A stretch of DNA of 64,000 nucleotides from Rachycentron canadum. Its lineage: Eukaryota > Chordata > Actinopteri > Carangiformes > Rachycentridae. The DNA lies in NCBI GenBank assembly GCA_038496675.1, contig CM076652.1, positions 12,999,970 through 13,063,969 of the forward strand, in the 5' to 3' direction. Of this stretch, positions 12,266-24,260 are shown piece by piece (positions within the stretch are counted from its first letter, which is position 1; each line of letters starts with the position of its first letter). The position numbers were made by a program, and so were the translations under genes. The notes below the pieces were generated by a model. The model saw nothing but the letters and a program-made list of their open reading frames with translations, did no database searches and had not been told where the DNA came from.

Positions 12266-12280
12266 GAATTACTAAAACAG
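12266..12280 (+). CDS. shank3: candidate microexon m2 (GITKT; optional longer form)
   Basis: The acceptor tcatttccacag is preceded by TGC at 12249-12251. Using the donor gtgacg at 12281 gives 15 nt, read in host phase as G-I-T-K-T plus g. A second gtgacg donor at 12323 would extend it to 57 nt, still in phase 1 and open, adding GDDNSDSCFCRTKP. Both forms preserve the frame. Neither donor is ideal, so this is less certain than m3 to m5. Confidence 0.4.
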
Positions 12281-13196
12281 GTGACGACAACTCAGACTCA
12301 TGTTTTTGCCGAACAAAACCAGGTGACGATGACATTGCCAGAAACTGCGATGCATACTGATGTTGACACAAACGTTCAGAAATGTGATGATTCAACAGCA
12401 GCCAGTACGCCTCCATCTACTGAATGGATCTGCTGTCACCGGCTTTTCTGTCAGTGCAGCCGAATCCATAACCCTGCCACTAATGTGAACACAGTGTTTT
12501 GCCGTTCAACAAGCATACAGCCGTGTGGCTGCCAGCACCATGGCCCAGCCAAGTAAACCATCTGGCTCTGTTACGCAACACTGACCATCATAACCATTGC
12601 TGTGTAGCATTCGCTATTCTTCTTTAGTCTTGGGATGTAAACTGAACAATACATTACTGATGTCAGCTGGATGGCGGCATGGCCAGTAAAGGGTTTTTTT
12701 GGTAACCAAGTTCTGTTTCAAGCATTTTATATAGGACTAGGAGGAAATGAGCAACCCCCCTGGTGCACAGAGAGGCCAGGTTTTAGAAACCACTTCCTTT
12801 AGGGATGGATGACCCTTGGTTTGATACATAATGCATTTCATCTAATCTGCATTCATAAATGGATGAGTTGCTAATAGTAATAGGACTCATTTGCAGTGGA
12901 GGGCAGGAGGAGTTAAGGCAAGTAAAAGAGAGTGGAAAAGAAAGGAGGATTTATTTCATTACCTTTTTCCCATCTGATCTTCCAGATTAAGGTAACAAGT
13001 CAGAAACATCTACACCTTCTAGGATGCCAATTGAGGTTAATCCTAGAGAACATGTGTGTGTATGTGATGTGAAAATCAACAGCGCTGCTTGTGCTCTGAT
13101 GATAACTGATTTGGTTTCAGTTACACACACCTGAGGTCATTCTTACACTTGTCTCTGTCATCCCGTTGATGCTCTCCGCACATTTGTTATTGCCAG

Positions 13197-13235
13197 CAAT
13201 ACCAGAAGAGCATCTTTATGACGAAATCAGACTAG
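13197..13235 (+). CDS. shank3: candidate microexon m3 (AIPEEHLYDEIRL)
   Basis: 39 nt between ttattgccag and gtaact. In host phase it reads A-I-P-E-E-H-L-Y-D-E-I-R-L plus g, while the other two frames contain stops. A TGC sits four to six bases before the exon. Phase 1 at both ends. The protein-like, acidic composition and clean splice sites make this one of the better candidates. Confidence 0.6.
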   Translation, partial: QYQKSIFMTKSD

Positions 13236-13608
13236 GTAACTCTCACTATGTCATCTGTCTGTCTGTGTTTGTGAGTGTTTCTTCTTTGTGGCTGTGATGT
13301 GTGTTAGCATTCACGTTTACAGCATTCGGATAGCAGTCTATTAGCTTGACTGTTAGTGGGACCAAACAGTAGCCTGTTCAGGCAGAAAATATTGTATGCT
13401 GTACAAGGAAAAATATGTCACACATGTCACCTATGCAGGTTAATGTACGTCATTGATTTGGTTCTAATGGAAAACATGCTGTCGCTCCCTGCAGAGTGTA
13501 ACACGTTCTTGGTAAAGTGGGTTTGTGGCTCTGGCCTTTACAAATGTAATTGTTGAAAACTTGAAAATTGCACAGCATAATGATTTCTTGTTTTTCTGCT
13601 TTTTGTAG

Positions 13609-13635
13609 TTAAGGATGACTATATGGACTCAGATG
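13609..13635 (+). CDS. shank3: candidate microexon m4 (VKDDYMDSD)
   Basis: 27 nt after a long T-rich tract ending ttttgtag and before gtaaat. In host phase it reads V-K-D-D-Y-M-D-S-D plus g. TGC at 13597-13599. Phase 1 at both ends, strongly acidic. Confidence 0.6.
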
Positions 13636-14152
13636 GTAAATACAGTAGAGCTTTATAGCAACACTTCCTGTAGCACTGTTTTATGTAAGACCCTCAGTTG
13701 AACTAACTGGTTCTAGACCCTATTATTTCACTTAAATAATACGATTGTCTTAACATGAAAGTCTCGATGTTGTGATGTTTTTGCCCACTTTCAAGATATT
13801 TTTCACAATTTGCATCTGAAGATAGCTTTCAACTTCCACATCTCATTTTAAGTAAACTGTCAGGTCTTTGTTAATTATATATTGTTTTCTGGCAACGTAC
13901 AATAACCAACAAAACTTCACAACTCTGAATTTTTTGTGTTAAGATTAACCTTTTAAAATTAGAAGAAATACATGCAATCCATGTTGGAGCATGCAATAGT
14001 GTGTTGTGTAGCGTAGTGTGGTGGGAAAGTGATATGTGGTATTTTAACTGTGGCCAGCCTCCACATTCAGAACAGAAGTGTTTGTGTTCATATCATGAAA
14101 AATAATTCTCTTTTTTAATCAGCTGTGTATTCATTTATTTCATGCCTTATAG

Positions 14153-14218
14153 CTGACACCTCGTGCTATGATGAAGATTATGCTAATGACATTAGTGATG
14201 ACGATGATGAACATGAAG
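14153..14218 (+). CDS. shank3: candidate microexon m5, highly acidic
   Basis: 66 nt between ccttatag and gtaaaa. In host phase it encodes 22 residues, starting ADTSCYDEDYANDIS and followed by DDDDEHE, then leaves g. Eleven of the 22 residues are D or E. TGC at 14143-14145. Phase 1 at both ends. The open frame, composition and splice sites give it the best support in the cluster. Confidence 0.65.
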
Positions 14219-14694
14219 GTAAAATGAATATCTTTCTTCCTCATTTTAAAAGAAGGATGTAAAAGTGGTTAAAACTGCAAATCATTAAGGATATACAATC
14301 ATTTATTATTCGTCAACTGCAAGTAAGTGATTTTTAAGTTCACAATGTTGATCTGCAGCGTAAGCGAATGAACAAGGAAATCTCAAGAGTGAGCTAATGT
14401 GTAAGTGTTCCTCAAAGTGGGCGATTGTACTTTTTCATCCTTCATATTTGATTAGACCCCAGTGTACAACAGCTGACAGCTCTGGATGTATGCTTAGTTG
14501 CAGTGAATGAATCAAATACTAGAGTCCCTGAGAGCACATGTTTTATCCAACCAGTTTGTCATCCATGATGAAGAATTGCTTGGAAAAACTCCCAGTCTTC
14601 ATTTAGTGATTGTCAGTCCATTGGTCTGCTGTCTGAGATCAATGTCTGTAGACAGCTGTCGTCTAGACAAACATCCCCTCTGTTTGCTATTTAG

Positions 14695-14739
14695 AGGGGT
14701 CATCCAGATCCAGCGCTTCAAGCACACTGTTAGTTTCAG
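14695..14739 (+). CDS. shank3: candidate microexon m6 (EGSSRSSASSTLLVS)
   Basis: 45 nt between tttgctatttag and cag|gtaatg. In host phase it reads E-G-S-S-R-S-S-A-S-S-T-L-L-V-S plus g. TGC at 14685-14687. Phase 1 at both ends. It is serine-rich rather than acidic and could end the insert with a phosphorylatable segment. Confidence 0.5.
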
Positions 14740-17700
14740 GTAATGAGATCTGTTTGTCGTTTCTCACTCGCTGACTTCCACTAAACCACAAAAAGCATGC
14801 ACATGGTATCATGGGGTTTTTGAGTGTGTGCATCTCACTGTGTGTGTGTGAGTGTATGTGTATGTGTATGTATATGTGTATGTGTGTGTGTGTGCGTGCG
14901 TGCGTGCGTTCCATTATTTCCATTCAAAAAATGGATGCTTCTAAGATGAGAAGATTTTGTGGTTTGTCTCTGTACATGTGAGTATCTGGTGATGTGTGTG
15001 TGTATTTTTGGATCTGTGTGTGTGTGTGTGTGTGTGTCTACGTGTGTGATGATGCCTTTGGTACACTCCATCAATAGGCCCAGTGTGCCCATCCCCCCAC
15101 ACATCTTTTATCCCCTTTTTATACTCATTCCCCTGCTCACCCCTGTTTGTTTCTGCTCTTTCCCTTCATTGATGTAATCTGATCTCATCAGTCTGATGGA
15201 CATCTCTTGAAAGGCTTCCTACTTTCACCAACAAATGAGGACACATGCCACCGTAACCCAGTCAAGCTGTTTGCTCACTTGTGTGCACATGTGTGTGTAG
15301 AGCTACACACAGGTACAAAGACATATACACTTACTCAAACTTAACACAGTTGCAGGTACAAACATGACCCACACAGGAGCACAAAAACTAATTCAAAGGA
15401 ACAGATGTGTGTATCAACATGATGACCCCCACTCCTCCCTCCAGGAGCTTTAAGTACACATTCAGGACATTCTTCTCATCAACAAGGTGACACATTTAAG
15501 AGCATGCTTCCGTAACTTCCTATTACATCTCACAGACACACACACACACCACATACACCTTCTCCAAACGCCATTATAAATCTTGCAGACAGCCATGAAA
15601 ATGAAACCAGCGCAAGTAACATTGAGATTAGACATTCACAAACATGATTAATGGGGTTTGGCCAAACCCAGTGTGTACAGAATATTAACACTGCTATGGG
15701 CAGTGGAGGATACCTGGACCAGCTATACTGACATAAACACACATACATATACTGGGATTTTTATGGATTGTTCCAGGTCTATCACACATGCTCAGAGCTC
15801 TGAGAACATACACAGTATAGCTTGCCCATTTACTATTAGTGCCATACTGACCCCCTGCCATCAAACTGCAAAAGCTTTTTTGAACCCATTTTCTGTAGGA
15901 ATGCCTCACTTCAGTGCATATCTGTGTTTAGAACAAGATCATACAAATGAAGTGGTGCACAATGCATTATGTTTCTGGCCACACAGTTTACTATTAAGAC
16001 TAAAATGCATATGCATCTGTCAGTTACCAAGCAACAGGTGCTAAGTGCATTAGAGCTCTGGCATGTCATTTTAAGACTCAAATAAAAATGACCAAATTAT
16101 GCCTTTAGTGAGTTTCAAAAAATCCATTTGCTTCTGAGAAACAATATTCTTTCACCTGCATATTTTTTTCTTCAGTTTTAGAAATATTCCTCCATTTCCT
16201 CTTCATCTGCTGCATGCAAATCAGGTTGGATAAGAGCCTGAGTACTAAGTGTTGAATTTAGACTAAATATCGCTGTTAGCTTCCCACAGTGAGCTTAGGG
16301 TGAATTAATTAGACTTCCTCTCTGCCTAGTAGTAGCATGAAGTGCACCCTGTGTGTGCGTATGCATGAGTGTTTCTATGTATGTGCAAGTATGAGCGTCT
16401 CTCCATTGTTGTTTGCATCATACAGTACGTGTGTGTACTGTGAGCACATGTGTAAATGCGTACATTCATGTCTGCCTGTGTGTTTGCCTTTGAGTGTGTT
16501 TGTTTTTGTGTAGTATAGTGTAAGTAATTGCCTCCCACAAGTTGGATAAACAGCATCCTTCAAGTATTCAGCAACCAGCTGTCCTGATAGCCGAGGCACA
16601 TATTGGAGAAATGTCTCTCTGTGTCTTTCTCTCTGCCCTCACTCTCTCTGTCTGTCTGTTTTCATTGTCATTTTCTTTCTTTATATATTTACGCACTTAG
16701 ACATGCCCATGCACAATATTCCCTAGTTTTCTACGAGTAGCATGTAAACTATACTAGTAGATTTTTTTTATCTTTTATTTTGCAGTCATACATTCTGTAT
16801 TTGTTTCTATTTGTGTTCCACTCATTTACTTGCACTTCATTAACACAGTGTGAAACCTTACTTACACCTTTGAACTGTGTCAGTGTATTTAATGTATTCA
16901 AAGTTACTGTGCAGTTTTACCAAATGTTTGTCATAAATCTAATGTATGCGAGTGTCTGAAGAAAACTGCTGACTTTCCATCGAGTTTCAAACCTAGCTAA
17001 TTCTGTGAATCTAATATGGTAACGGTCGCTTCATTTGCTAGCCTCTTGATGACGTCATATCCGCTTTGGCCCTGTGTTGGCATTGTGGTTGCCTGTCAGA
17101 AGCTTAAGATTGACTGTTTATCCAGTTTAAAGCCACATTTTTAAGATACAGTTTTCACACCTTGGTGGTTTTCAACTGTGTATTTTAAATGCAATGTATG
17201 CAATGCATCTGGCTCTTAATTTATTTGAGAATAAAGCCAAGCAAATGCTAAGCAGCTCAGCTCCCAGCCGCTACAACGGCAATGTGGCGAATACAACAAC
17301 TCCCATGATTTGTACTTAATGACACCAAACACCGACTTTGATTGAGATACCTCCAGTCGCAGTTAGTAATTATGTACTGTGTGTTCGATGGGTTTTTTTT
17401 CAATGATGGCATTAATAAGCTACCAAATCTGGTGGAGATGGCTATTCAAGATCCAAAGCATTTTATGCTAAGAAAAAGTAGATAGACATGGCCCTATCCA
17501 AGTACAGTAGTCTGTTAGATGATCACTTGCTATCATCACATGAGACAATAAAAGATTAAAGAAGCTTAGTAAACCAAAAGTCATCCAATTTCTGTAATTG
17601 CCAGGTTTTTACAATGCGACTGGATAGAACAGACTTGAAAGAAAGTTAAATTATATATATTCCTGGAGTGCCCTGGTAGCTTACCTGGTGTGTACCAAGT

Positions 17701-18194
17701 GTACCAACATCAAACACATCTGTTTAAAGTATGTTTTCATCCACCTCACCAGCCCACACCAGGAAAGCCCGAGAGGCCACAATGATATTAAATAGTGTAA
17801 TGTAGTGTGTGTGGGGGAAACTTGTGGTAAGGGCTTTAGACTGTGTCCCGTGTTACCCAAGAGAAATTAATGTTATCACAGTATGGACCTGAGGGTAGTC
17901 AGTTTACTGGCATTGGGTTTCACTTGTCGGTGATTCATAATGTTCCAAGCTCTGTGTATGTGTGTGAGTGTGTAAGTACGTGTTCATGCTTTTTGTTACC
18001 TCTTTCTTTTGTAAAGACTGACCTCAGATCAATAGTCCTAAAAAAAGGCTGATCCTAATGAGACAAAACAGAATTTCTGGTCCTGGTTAAGGTAAGGTGT
18101 GACTTGAGGTTCAGTTAGGATTAGGTTTCGGCATGAATTGATTATAGTTAGGTTGTCTACAATGCAATGTCCTAATAAGGATAGCTACGCAAAC

Positions 18195-18197
<3 letters not shown>

Positions 18198-18247
<50 letters not shown>

Positions 18248-18258
18248 TGTGTGTGTGA
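18198..18258. repeat. (GT)n microsatellite
   Basis: About 30 GT units with one interruption. Confidence 0.95.
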
Positions 18259-19319
18259 GAAAGAGAGTGACTATTATTGATACTTGCCAGGGTCACAAGC
18301 CTAAGGCAAGGACATTGATGCCACAGCTAACCTTCTAGCTGTCCAATCAGAGTAGCAGCAGGGTGTAAAGTCCCGCCCACACACCTACCTGCTCCCTGCT
18401 GAACACACCACCTGTCCTCCTATTACACTCTCATCCACTTTTTTTTTCTTTGTATTCCAAACACGCTCACACAGTGCAGGTTTAGCCAACACACACAATT
18501 ACTGAGATATAGCATCACACAAACTGCTAATTAGAAACAGAAAAGCTGAAGTTGCAGATTTAATTCAGTGTATAAATAAACATGAACAGGAACACCACTG
18601 CACAAACAGGAGCCACTGAGTGTTGCAGATACACATTCAACAGGAACACTGATATGCTTTTGACTAACAATTACTCAAACAACGTGACGCACACTGTTTG
18701 AGATGGACATGACTGAATGACTCCAGATGGTTGTTGGTAACAAGTGTTTTTTCTATCCTGTACAATGACAACCTACTTTGCAGTCGTGGGCGTGAAAATG
18801 CGCTTGAAAAGTTCATGTCCTCGGACAGTGGTGTCAGGAAGAGTAGCTTTTAGCAAGTTTTGAAAAACATTGTCTTGACCTTGTCCAAATGTATCCAGAA
18901 TCTCACAGAAACTAAAAACAATCAAAAAGAATGGGCTGTGTGTTGGGATTATCTCTGTAATTAATGCCACTCACTAACTCAATTCTCCCACGCAGCCACG
19001 TGAAATTTCAGTCAGGGGTGGGTGTTTTTGTCAAGTAATAATATGTTGGGGAGAGTTGGCCGTCAAGCACGAGTGCTGGTCAGCTCATTACGGCATGTGC
19101 ATTTGTCATGGCGTAAACATCATCATTTATGTGACAGCCTGACTGGTCAATCAAATGATTAGGTGCGTGATTAACGACTCAACAAAAAGTATCTATCACT
19201 GATCTATTAACAATCAACAGACAATCAATGGTTGGTCTGCAGCTAATCAATCACAGGTATACTCTGATGGAAGACTCCACTATTTTTATGCTGCCAACAG
19301 CCAGAGGCAGAGGCATTAT

Positions 19320-19690
19320 ATTTTCAGGTTTTCTTTCTGTCTGTTTGTATGTTTATCCATCCCATTCTCATGAACGCGTTATCTCAGTAACAGCTTTAGG
19401 GAATTTCTTCAAATTTGGCACAAATGCCCATTTGGACTCAAGGATGAACTATTCAAAGTCACAGAGACCTGACATCCTTGTGAATGTGATATATCAGGAA
19501 TACCTAGGGAATTTCAACTCTCAGCACAAGCGTCAATGCCCAATGCAATAACAACTGCTCAATGGATTTTAATGGACAAAGGTCAAGGTCACTGTGACAG
19601 CACAAAACATGTTTTTGTCCCTGATTTATAATTTCATGCAGTAATTTTGACACAATTTAATACAAATTTCTAGTTTTTTGCACCTTGGTT
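19320..19690. repeat. teleost interspersed repeat
   Basis: Contains the blocks gggaatttcttcaaatttgg, cacaaatgcccatttggact and caaaggtcaaggtcactgtg. This family is abundant in fish genomes and related to 7500-7790. Confidence 0.7.
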
Positions 19691-20754
19691 GCCTCTGTGC
19701 TAGTTGATAACATCTGGGTATGATTTTGTCATATTAGTGTATGTGCTCATGTGTGCACATGGATACATTTCAATGAGAGTTTACCAGTACATTTTACATA
19801 TTGTGCTGCTTTCTATGCCGTCAGATCCAGGCTTTTTAGATTTTCCCTCAGAGTGAGAGGCAAAGACAGAGTGTAACTATTAGGTAGTCTGTTCTATTTC
19901 AGTCTCCACCTGAGGGTCAATACAGAAGGAGAAAAAGAACAAGAGATTGAATAAAAAGCAAGTGAGAATGCAAGAAGAGGAATGTCATGTAGCTCCCCTC
20001 AAGACTGGGAGGGAGGGAGAAAAGAAGAGGGATCCCTGTGAGTCAGCCTTGGAGTCCCCCCCATACTTTTCTCCTTCCACTATAATTTACGACACTCCCA
20101 CCCTTGTTGCATATCCTTTTTTCCCCCTGTAGCTTTCTACGTCTGATCCACTGCTTTTTTCAGTCATTCACAAAAAAGCAGTTTCTTATTGTTTCCATAT
20201 TTTTTTCTTTTTTCTTTAACTTGTCAAGTCTTTATTTCTTTCAAACCCTCTGACTCTCGCTCGCTCTCTCTCTCTCAGTTGAATGATGATGAGCCAGAAA
20301 TTGCACCACTCCCTCAGCCTCTTCTAAGCAAAAGAAGGCCTGTGAGGCTGAACATGCAGCAAACCACAGCATATATGACTATCCTTCCTCCTTCTTATTT
20401 ATTGGCTCTCTACCTCATGCTAAATTGTATCTACTCAGGGGTCCAGTCACCCCACATTAACTTACCTGCCAGCCAGCTTTACTTCTCTTACTCCATGTCC
20501 AACTCCATTATTTTTATTAAATTCCATCCATTTTTTTAAATACAGCTTTTTAGCCTATGTGCTACTCTGGCTACATGGCACCACGTGCCCTCTGTTCTCC
20601 CACCAGAAAATATACATATATTCTCTCAGTCATATTTTACAATTAACACTGACCCTAGTCATCCACCTTTCTGTTTCTTGCTGTGTGTGTTGTGTGGGTG
20701 TACTGTAGGTGTGTGTTAGCATGTCTCTGTGTCACCCTTGTTTCATAAAGATGC

Positions 20755-20756
<2 letters not shown>

Positions 20757-20787
<31 letters not shown>
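20757..20787. repeat. (CT)n microsatellite
   Basis: Simple CT run of about 15 units. Confidence 0.9.
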
Positions 20788-20788
<1 letters not shown>

Positions 20789-22289
20789 TACACTGCATTA
20801 AACCAAGGTTTAATAAAGAGTGCAGGGATCCAAATCTAATAACAGCTCCACTCTGGTTATTGGTATGCTCTTCACACTCACCTTTGTGTACTTTGTTGCA
20901 CACACACACACACACACATGCACACACACGCACTTAGACTCACACAGCTATGAGGGTTGAGCTATATACTAACTCTTTATTCTAAAAAGGCCTTACTCAG
21001 CAAGCCCTTCTTTCACTTTCATTATATTTACTTACTGCACACGGCATGCAAACACACAATAGTGCCTCGAGCTGTTTTTAAAACATGATAACAATGTTCT
21101 TTAATAGAGGCTTGTAAAATCCTCACATGGGAGCTAACCTTGAGGTCAGGACCATAGTTAGGGTCAAACCGATACAGTTATGTTTTGCATACTTATTTTA
21201 ATTAGAATACTAGTATATTGGCCTTTTATACATATCTATTTATATGAACTATTAAATTTAATTTTAAGCCAAATTTCTGAAACTGTTCACATGTTAACAC
21301 ATTTCAGTACTGGTGAGTTTTAGTTAATACACTAAGGAGTTGCAAAGAGAAAATGAGAAGCAGAGAACCAGGCATTAAGTGATTAGCTTGAGTTTCATCA
21401 GACACCTCCTGCTTTCACCTGCTTACAACTATTTAAATTTTTGTGTGAGTGGATGCTATAAAAAGTAGAACAAGCTATCAGGTGTATGTATTTTAATTGC
21501 GGTCGTCCCTTTTGCACTGTCTTGCAGTTGTCATGCTTTGCAATGATGTCTGCACTATGTGACTATGGAAAATGGCTGCAGAACATGTAGAGTCCATCAC
21601 TTTTAATGTAATTCTGTTGGATTAAAAAAACTACACCAATTTATGCGTGAAAGTTAAACAAGTTTTTTTTTTTTGTAGAGCTGCAGTAAGAATTCTTCAA
21701 AGAAATGAGACAGTTTTTCATAATATAATGTTCAATGAAGCAGCTCTGTAAATTATTTACTAATGTAGAGACATTAGAGGTGCAGTTTACCTGTGTTTCT
21801 AACAGCAAATCCCAAAAGACAAATGTCAAATTGAACCAACTATAAAACTGATTTAGTTCAAAGGCTGTATCTTAATAGATGAAGATGAAGAAAACATATT
21901 GTTTGTAACATGGGTACATAGGTATGTATTCATATATACCCAATGAATATACTCTACTATACTCTATATATATATACAATACAATCTATAATCTTCTGTC
22001 CATAACTATGTTGTTTGTATATTTTAATGTTTTTCAGTAAAGAAAGACTGAAAAACTTAACAAATTCTAACACAAATCCAATGTGCAATATCCTACCATG
22101 GCACTTTATGGAAATCAAGCTGTATTATGGTTTTGGCAAGTCGTCCATTGCATTTCTGTCTGAATCAGTGTGAGTGCATCAGTGGCAGAATGCCATCAGC
22201 CTCTCTCAGCCCAGCTGCATTCTTTATTGTCTGTTTCTGCAGGCAAACACAGGAGTTTGATGCAACCACAGTTTGCTTGTGATGAATAC

Positions 22290-22545
22290 GCTTAGTTGAC
22301 AGTTTATTAGGAACACCTAGTTTAAGATTAAGTTGTATTTAATTATGTTGACAGGTAGTACTTTTATTTTCTTCACCTCATCCAAAACAACAAACATCTT
22401 TAGGTCAGTTGAATCAACTCCTCATAAAAATCTTATGATAACAATTCTAAGAATCATGAAGGGAGGATTTGTTGTCTGTAGTAGGCTGTAGGTTGAGGCT
22501 GTAGTAATTTTAGTTAACTGTTCTAATAAACTGACAATTCACTGT
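22290..22545. mobile_element. Tc1-type MITE
   Basis: Begins with gttgacagtttattaggaac and ends with gttctaataaactgacaatt. These are terminal inverted repeats typical of a teleost Tc1-like family. The roughly 200 bases between carry no transposase, so this is a non-autonomous deletion derivative. Confidence 0.65.
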
Positions 22546-23429
22546 ATGCTTGTTTGAGTGTGTTTTGAAATGTGTTTCTTTACAAGCTATCACTCATCCA
22601 TTCATGAAAGTTGCCCTGACTGTATGAATGTGGGTCTGTGTGTGTCTGTGTATCTGTGTGTGTGTGTGTGTAGTTGATGGTTGGTGGTGCACAGACAAAC
22701 AAAGACGATGAGAGGAGGAGAAAGAAAATGAATGACTCAGCTCAAAGCAATAGAGTGAAGCAAAGCAAGAATTAAAATGAGCTCAATCGGTTGTCACGTA
22801 CACACACAGACACGCGCACACACATGCACTCAAGCATGGATGCATTGAAGCTTGCAGACAGGGTGTGTGAAGAGTATAAATAGCTCTGCATCCTCACTGA
22901 TGCTATTTTTAAACCTGGAGTCGTGACTGACTTAACCAAGGGCAAAACTCTGAGGCAATACATGCAGAGAAACACACACACATGTAAACACACCCACATC
23001 AGACTTCTTGGACAGCCATGAATAACTAGCCACTTGTCAAAACATAGCTCTCTCTTTGTGTCAGCTTGTGTCTGTCTTTGGCTGGCTCGCGTCTCTCTTT
23101 TTCATTGCTGAATGCGAGCCTTTCATTCTTTAGGGCGCTCTATTATGCAGTTCTCCTTTCTGGTCACATTTCATGCTTTGTTTGTATGTTTTTTCTATAT
23201 AAGCCTAGATTTTTCCAGTAATGGTCCAGTGAGATGAAATACAACCTACAGTGGGAGCATGCTGTGAATTTCTATGGGGCCTTATAAAACAGCATCTTAC
23301 TCTACAGTCCATCTGAGCAGTTACAGTGTTAAATTGTCACTCTGTACAATGTCTGTGGAAAGATAAAAATGTGTGTACCTGTGTGCACTGGTGTTGATGA
23401 ATGTCAGTAAGTGTGTGTGTAGTACGAGT

Positions 23430-24260
23430 ATGAGTTGCCAGTTTATTAGGTATGTCCAGCCTTAATACAGATTGCACACAGGATAAATATAAAATGGATC
23501 ACAAATGGATTCAACACTGGTTTGCAGAAGATCATCCTTTAATGCATGAACTTTGTTTTGATGCATACCAAGTGCTGACACTGGACAATATGAACTACAT
23601 TTCCATTATTAGTTCAATAACGATAAATGTTGCCATGGATGTTTTTTACTACATCGGTGAACAATATTTTATTTCTCATGCTGGGTTACTACTGATTTAT
23701 TTGACCACATTCATCCAAGATGCCCCATATAGATTTGGGACATCTGGACTGGACTTTGGGCTGGGTAAAGATGGATTGGTGAGAGGTTCAAATGCTGGTA
23801 ATTGAAAAATAATTGGTTTATTGCCCATCTGTGTGCGCTGAGGTTGACAGATAAATTAGTGTTGGCAGGGGACACGGGAATATCAAAACAGGACCACCGA
23901 GCTGAATAAAACAGTTGCTGTAAAAGTCAGGTCCCTTTTTGCATTTTGATGATTCGACAAAGATTTTGGTTCAAGGATCAAGTTAAGAATCATGACAAAA
24001 GTTTATCCCCACCAACAGTATTATGATGCACCATGTGACGAGGCTCATGTCATCATCGTGTGGTGTGATGAACATGACAGTGGGTTTGTCATTGCTTCAG
24101 CTCACCCCAACACCACTGAGCATCTGTCCATCTTTCCACTGTGCAGCTGTTGATATTGCAGCAACTGTCCAATACAGTCAACTCCACAATTTACAGCATC
24201 TCCACTCAATGTTTCCAGCATCTTACAGAATCATTCCCAGCACTGGAGGTAGCACAACAT
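23430..24260 (+). mobile_element. Tc1-like transposon remnant
   Basis: The left end, gccagtttattaggtatgtc, matches a Tc1 terminal repeat. From about 24020 the sequence follows the C-terminal half of a teleost Tc1 transposase gene: gatgcaccatgtgacgaggc, a block near tgaacatgacagtgggtttg, and a terminal block near atgtttccagcatcttacag. It has many indels and stops and no clear right end. Confidence 0.7.

Noticed and set aside
12239..12556. 105-codon open frame overlapping m2
   Set aside because: It is in the same frame as neither m2 nor a conserved protein, and there is no acceptor with a pyrimidine tract inside it.
20279..20341. Exon-like 63-nt segment LNDDEPEIAPLPQPLLSKRRP with good splice sites
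   Set aside because: It looks protein-like in frame 0, but the surrounding gene needs phase 1, which gives V-E-stop. The acceptor lies in a CT repeat. Without a partner exon in phase 0 I cannot support it.
22253..22288. 36-nt in-phase segment after a very strong acceptor (tgtctgtttctgcag)
   Set aside because: The only frame-preserving donor (ctt|gtgatg) is poor, and the segment abuts the Tc1-type MITE.
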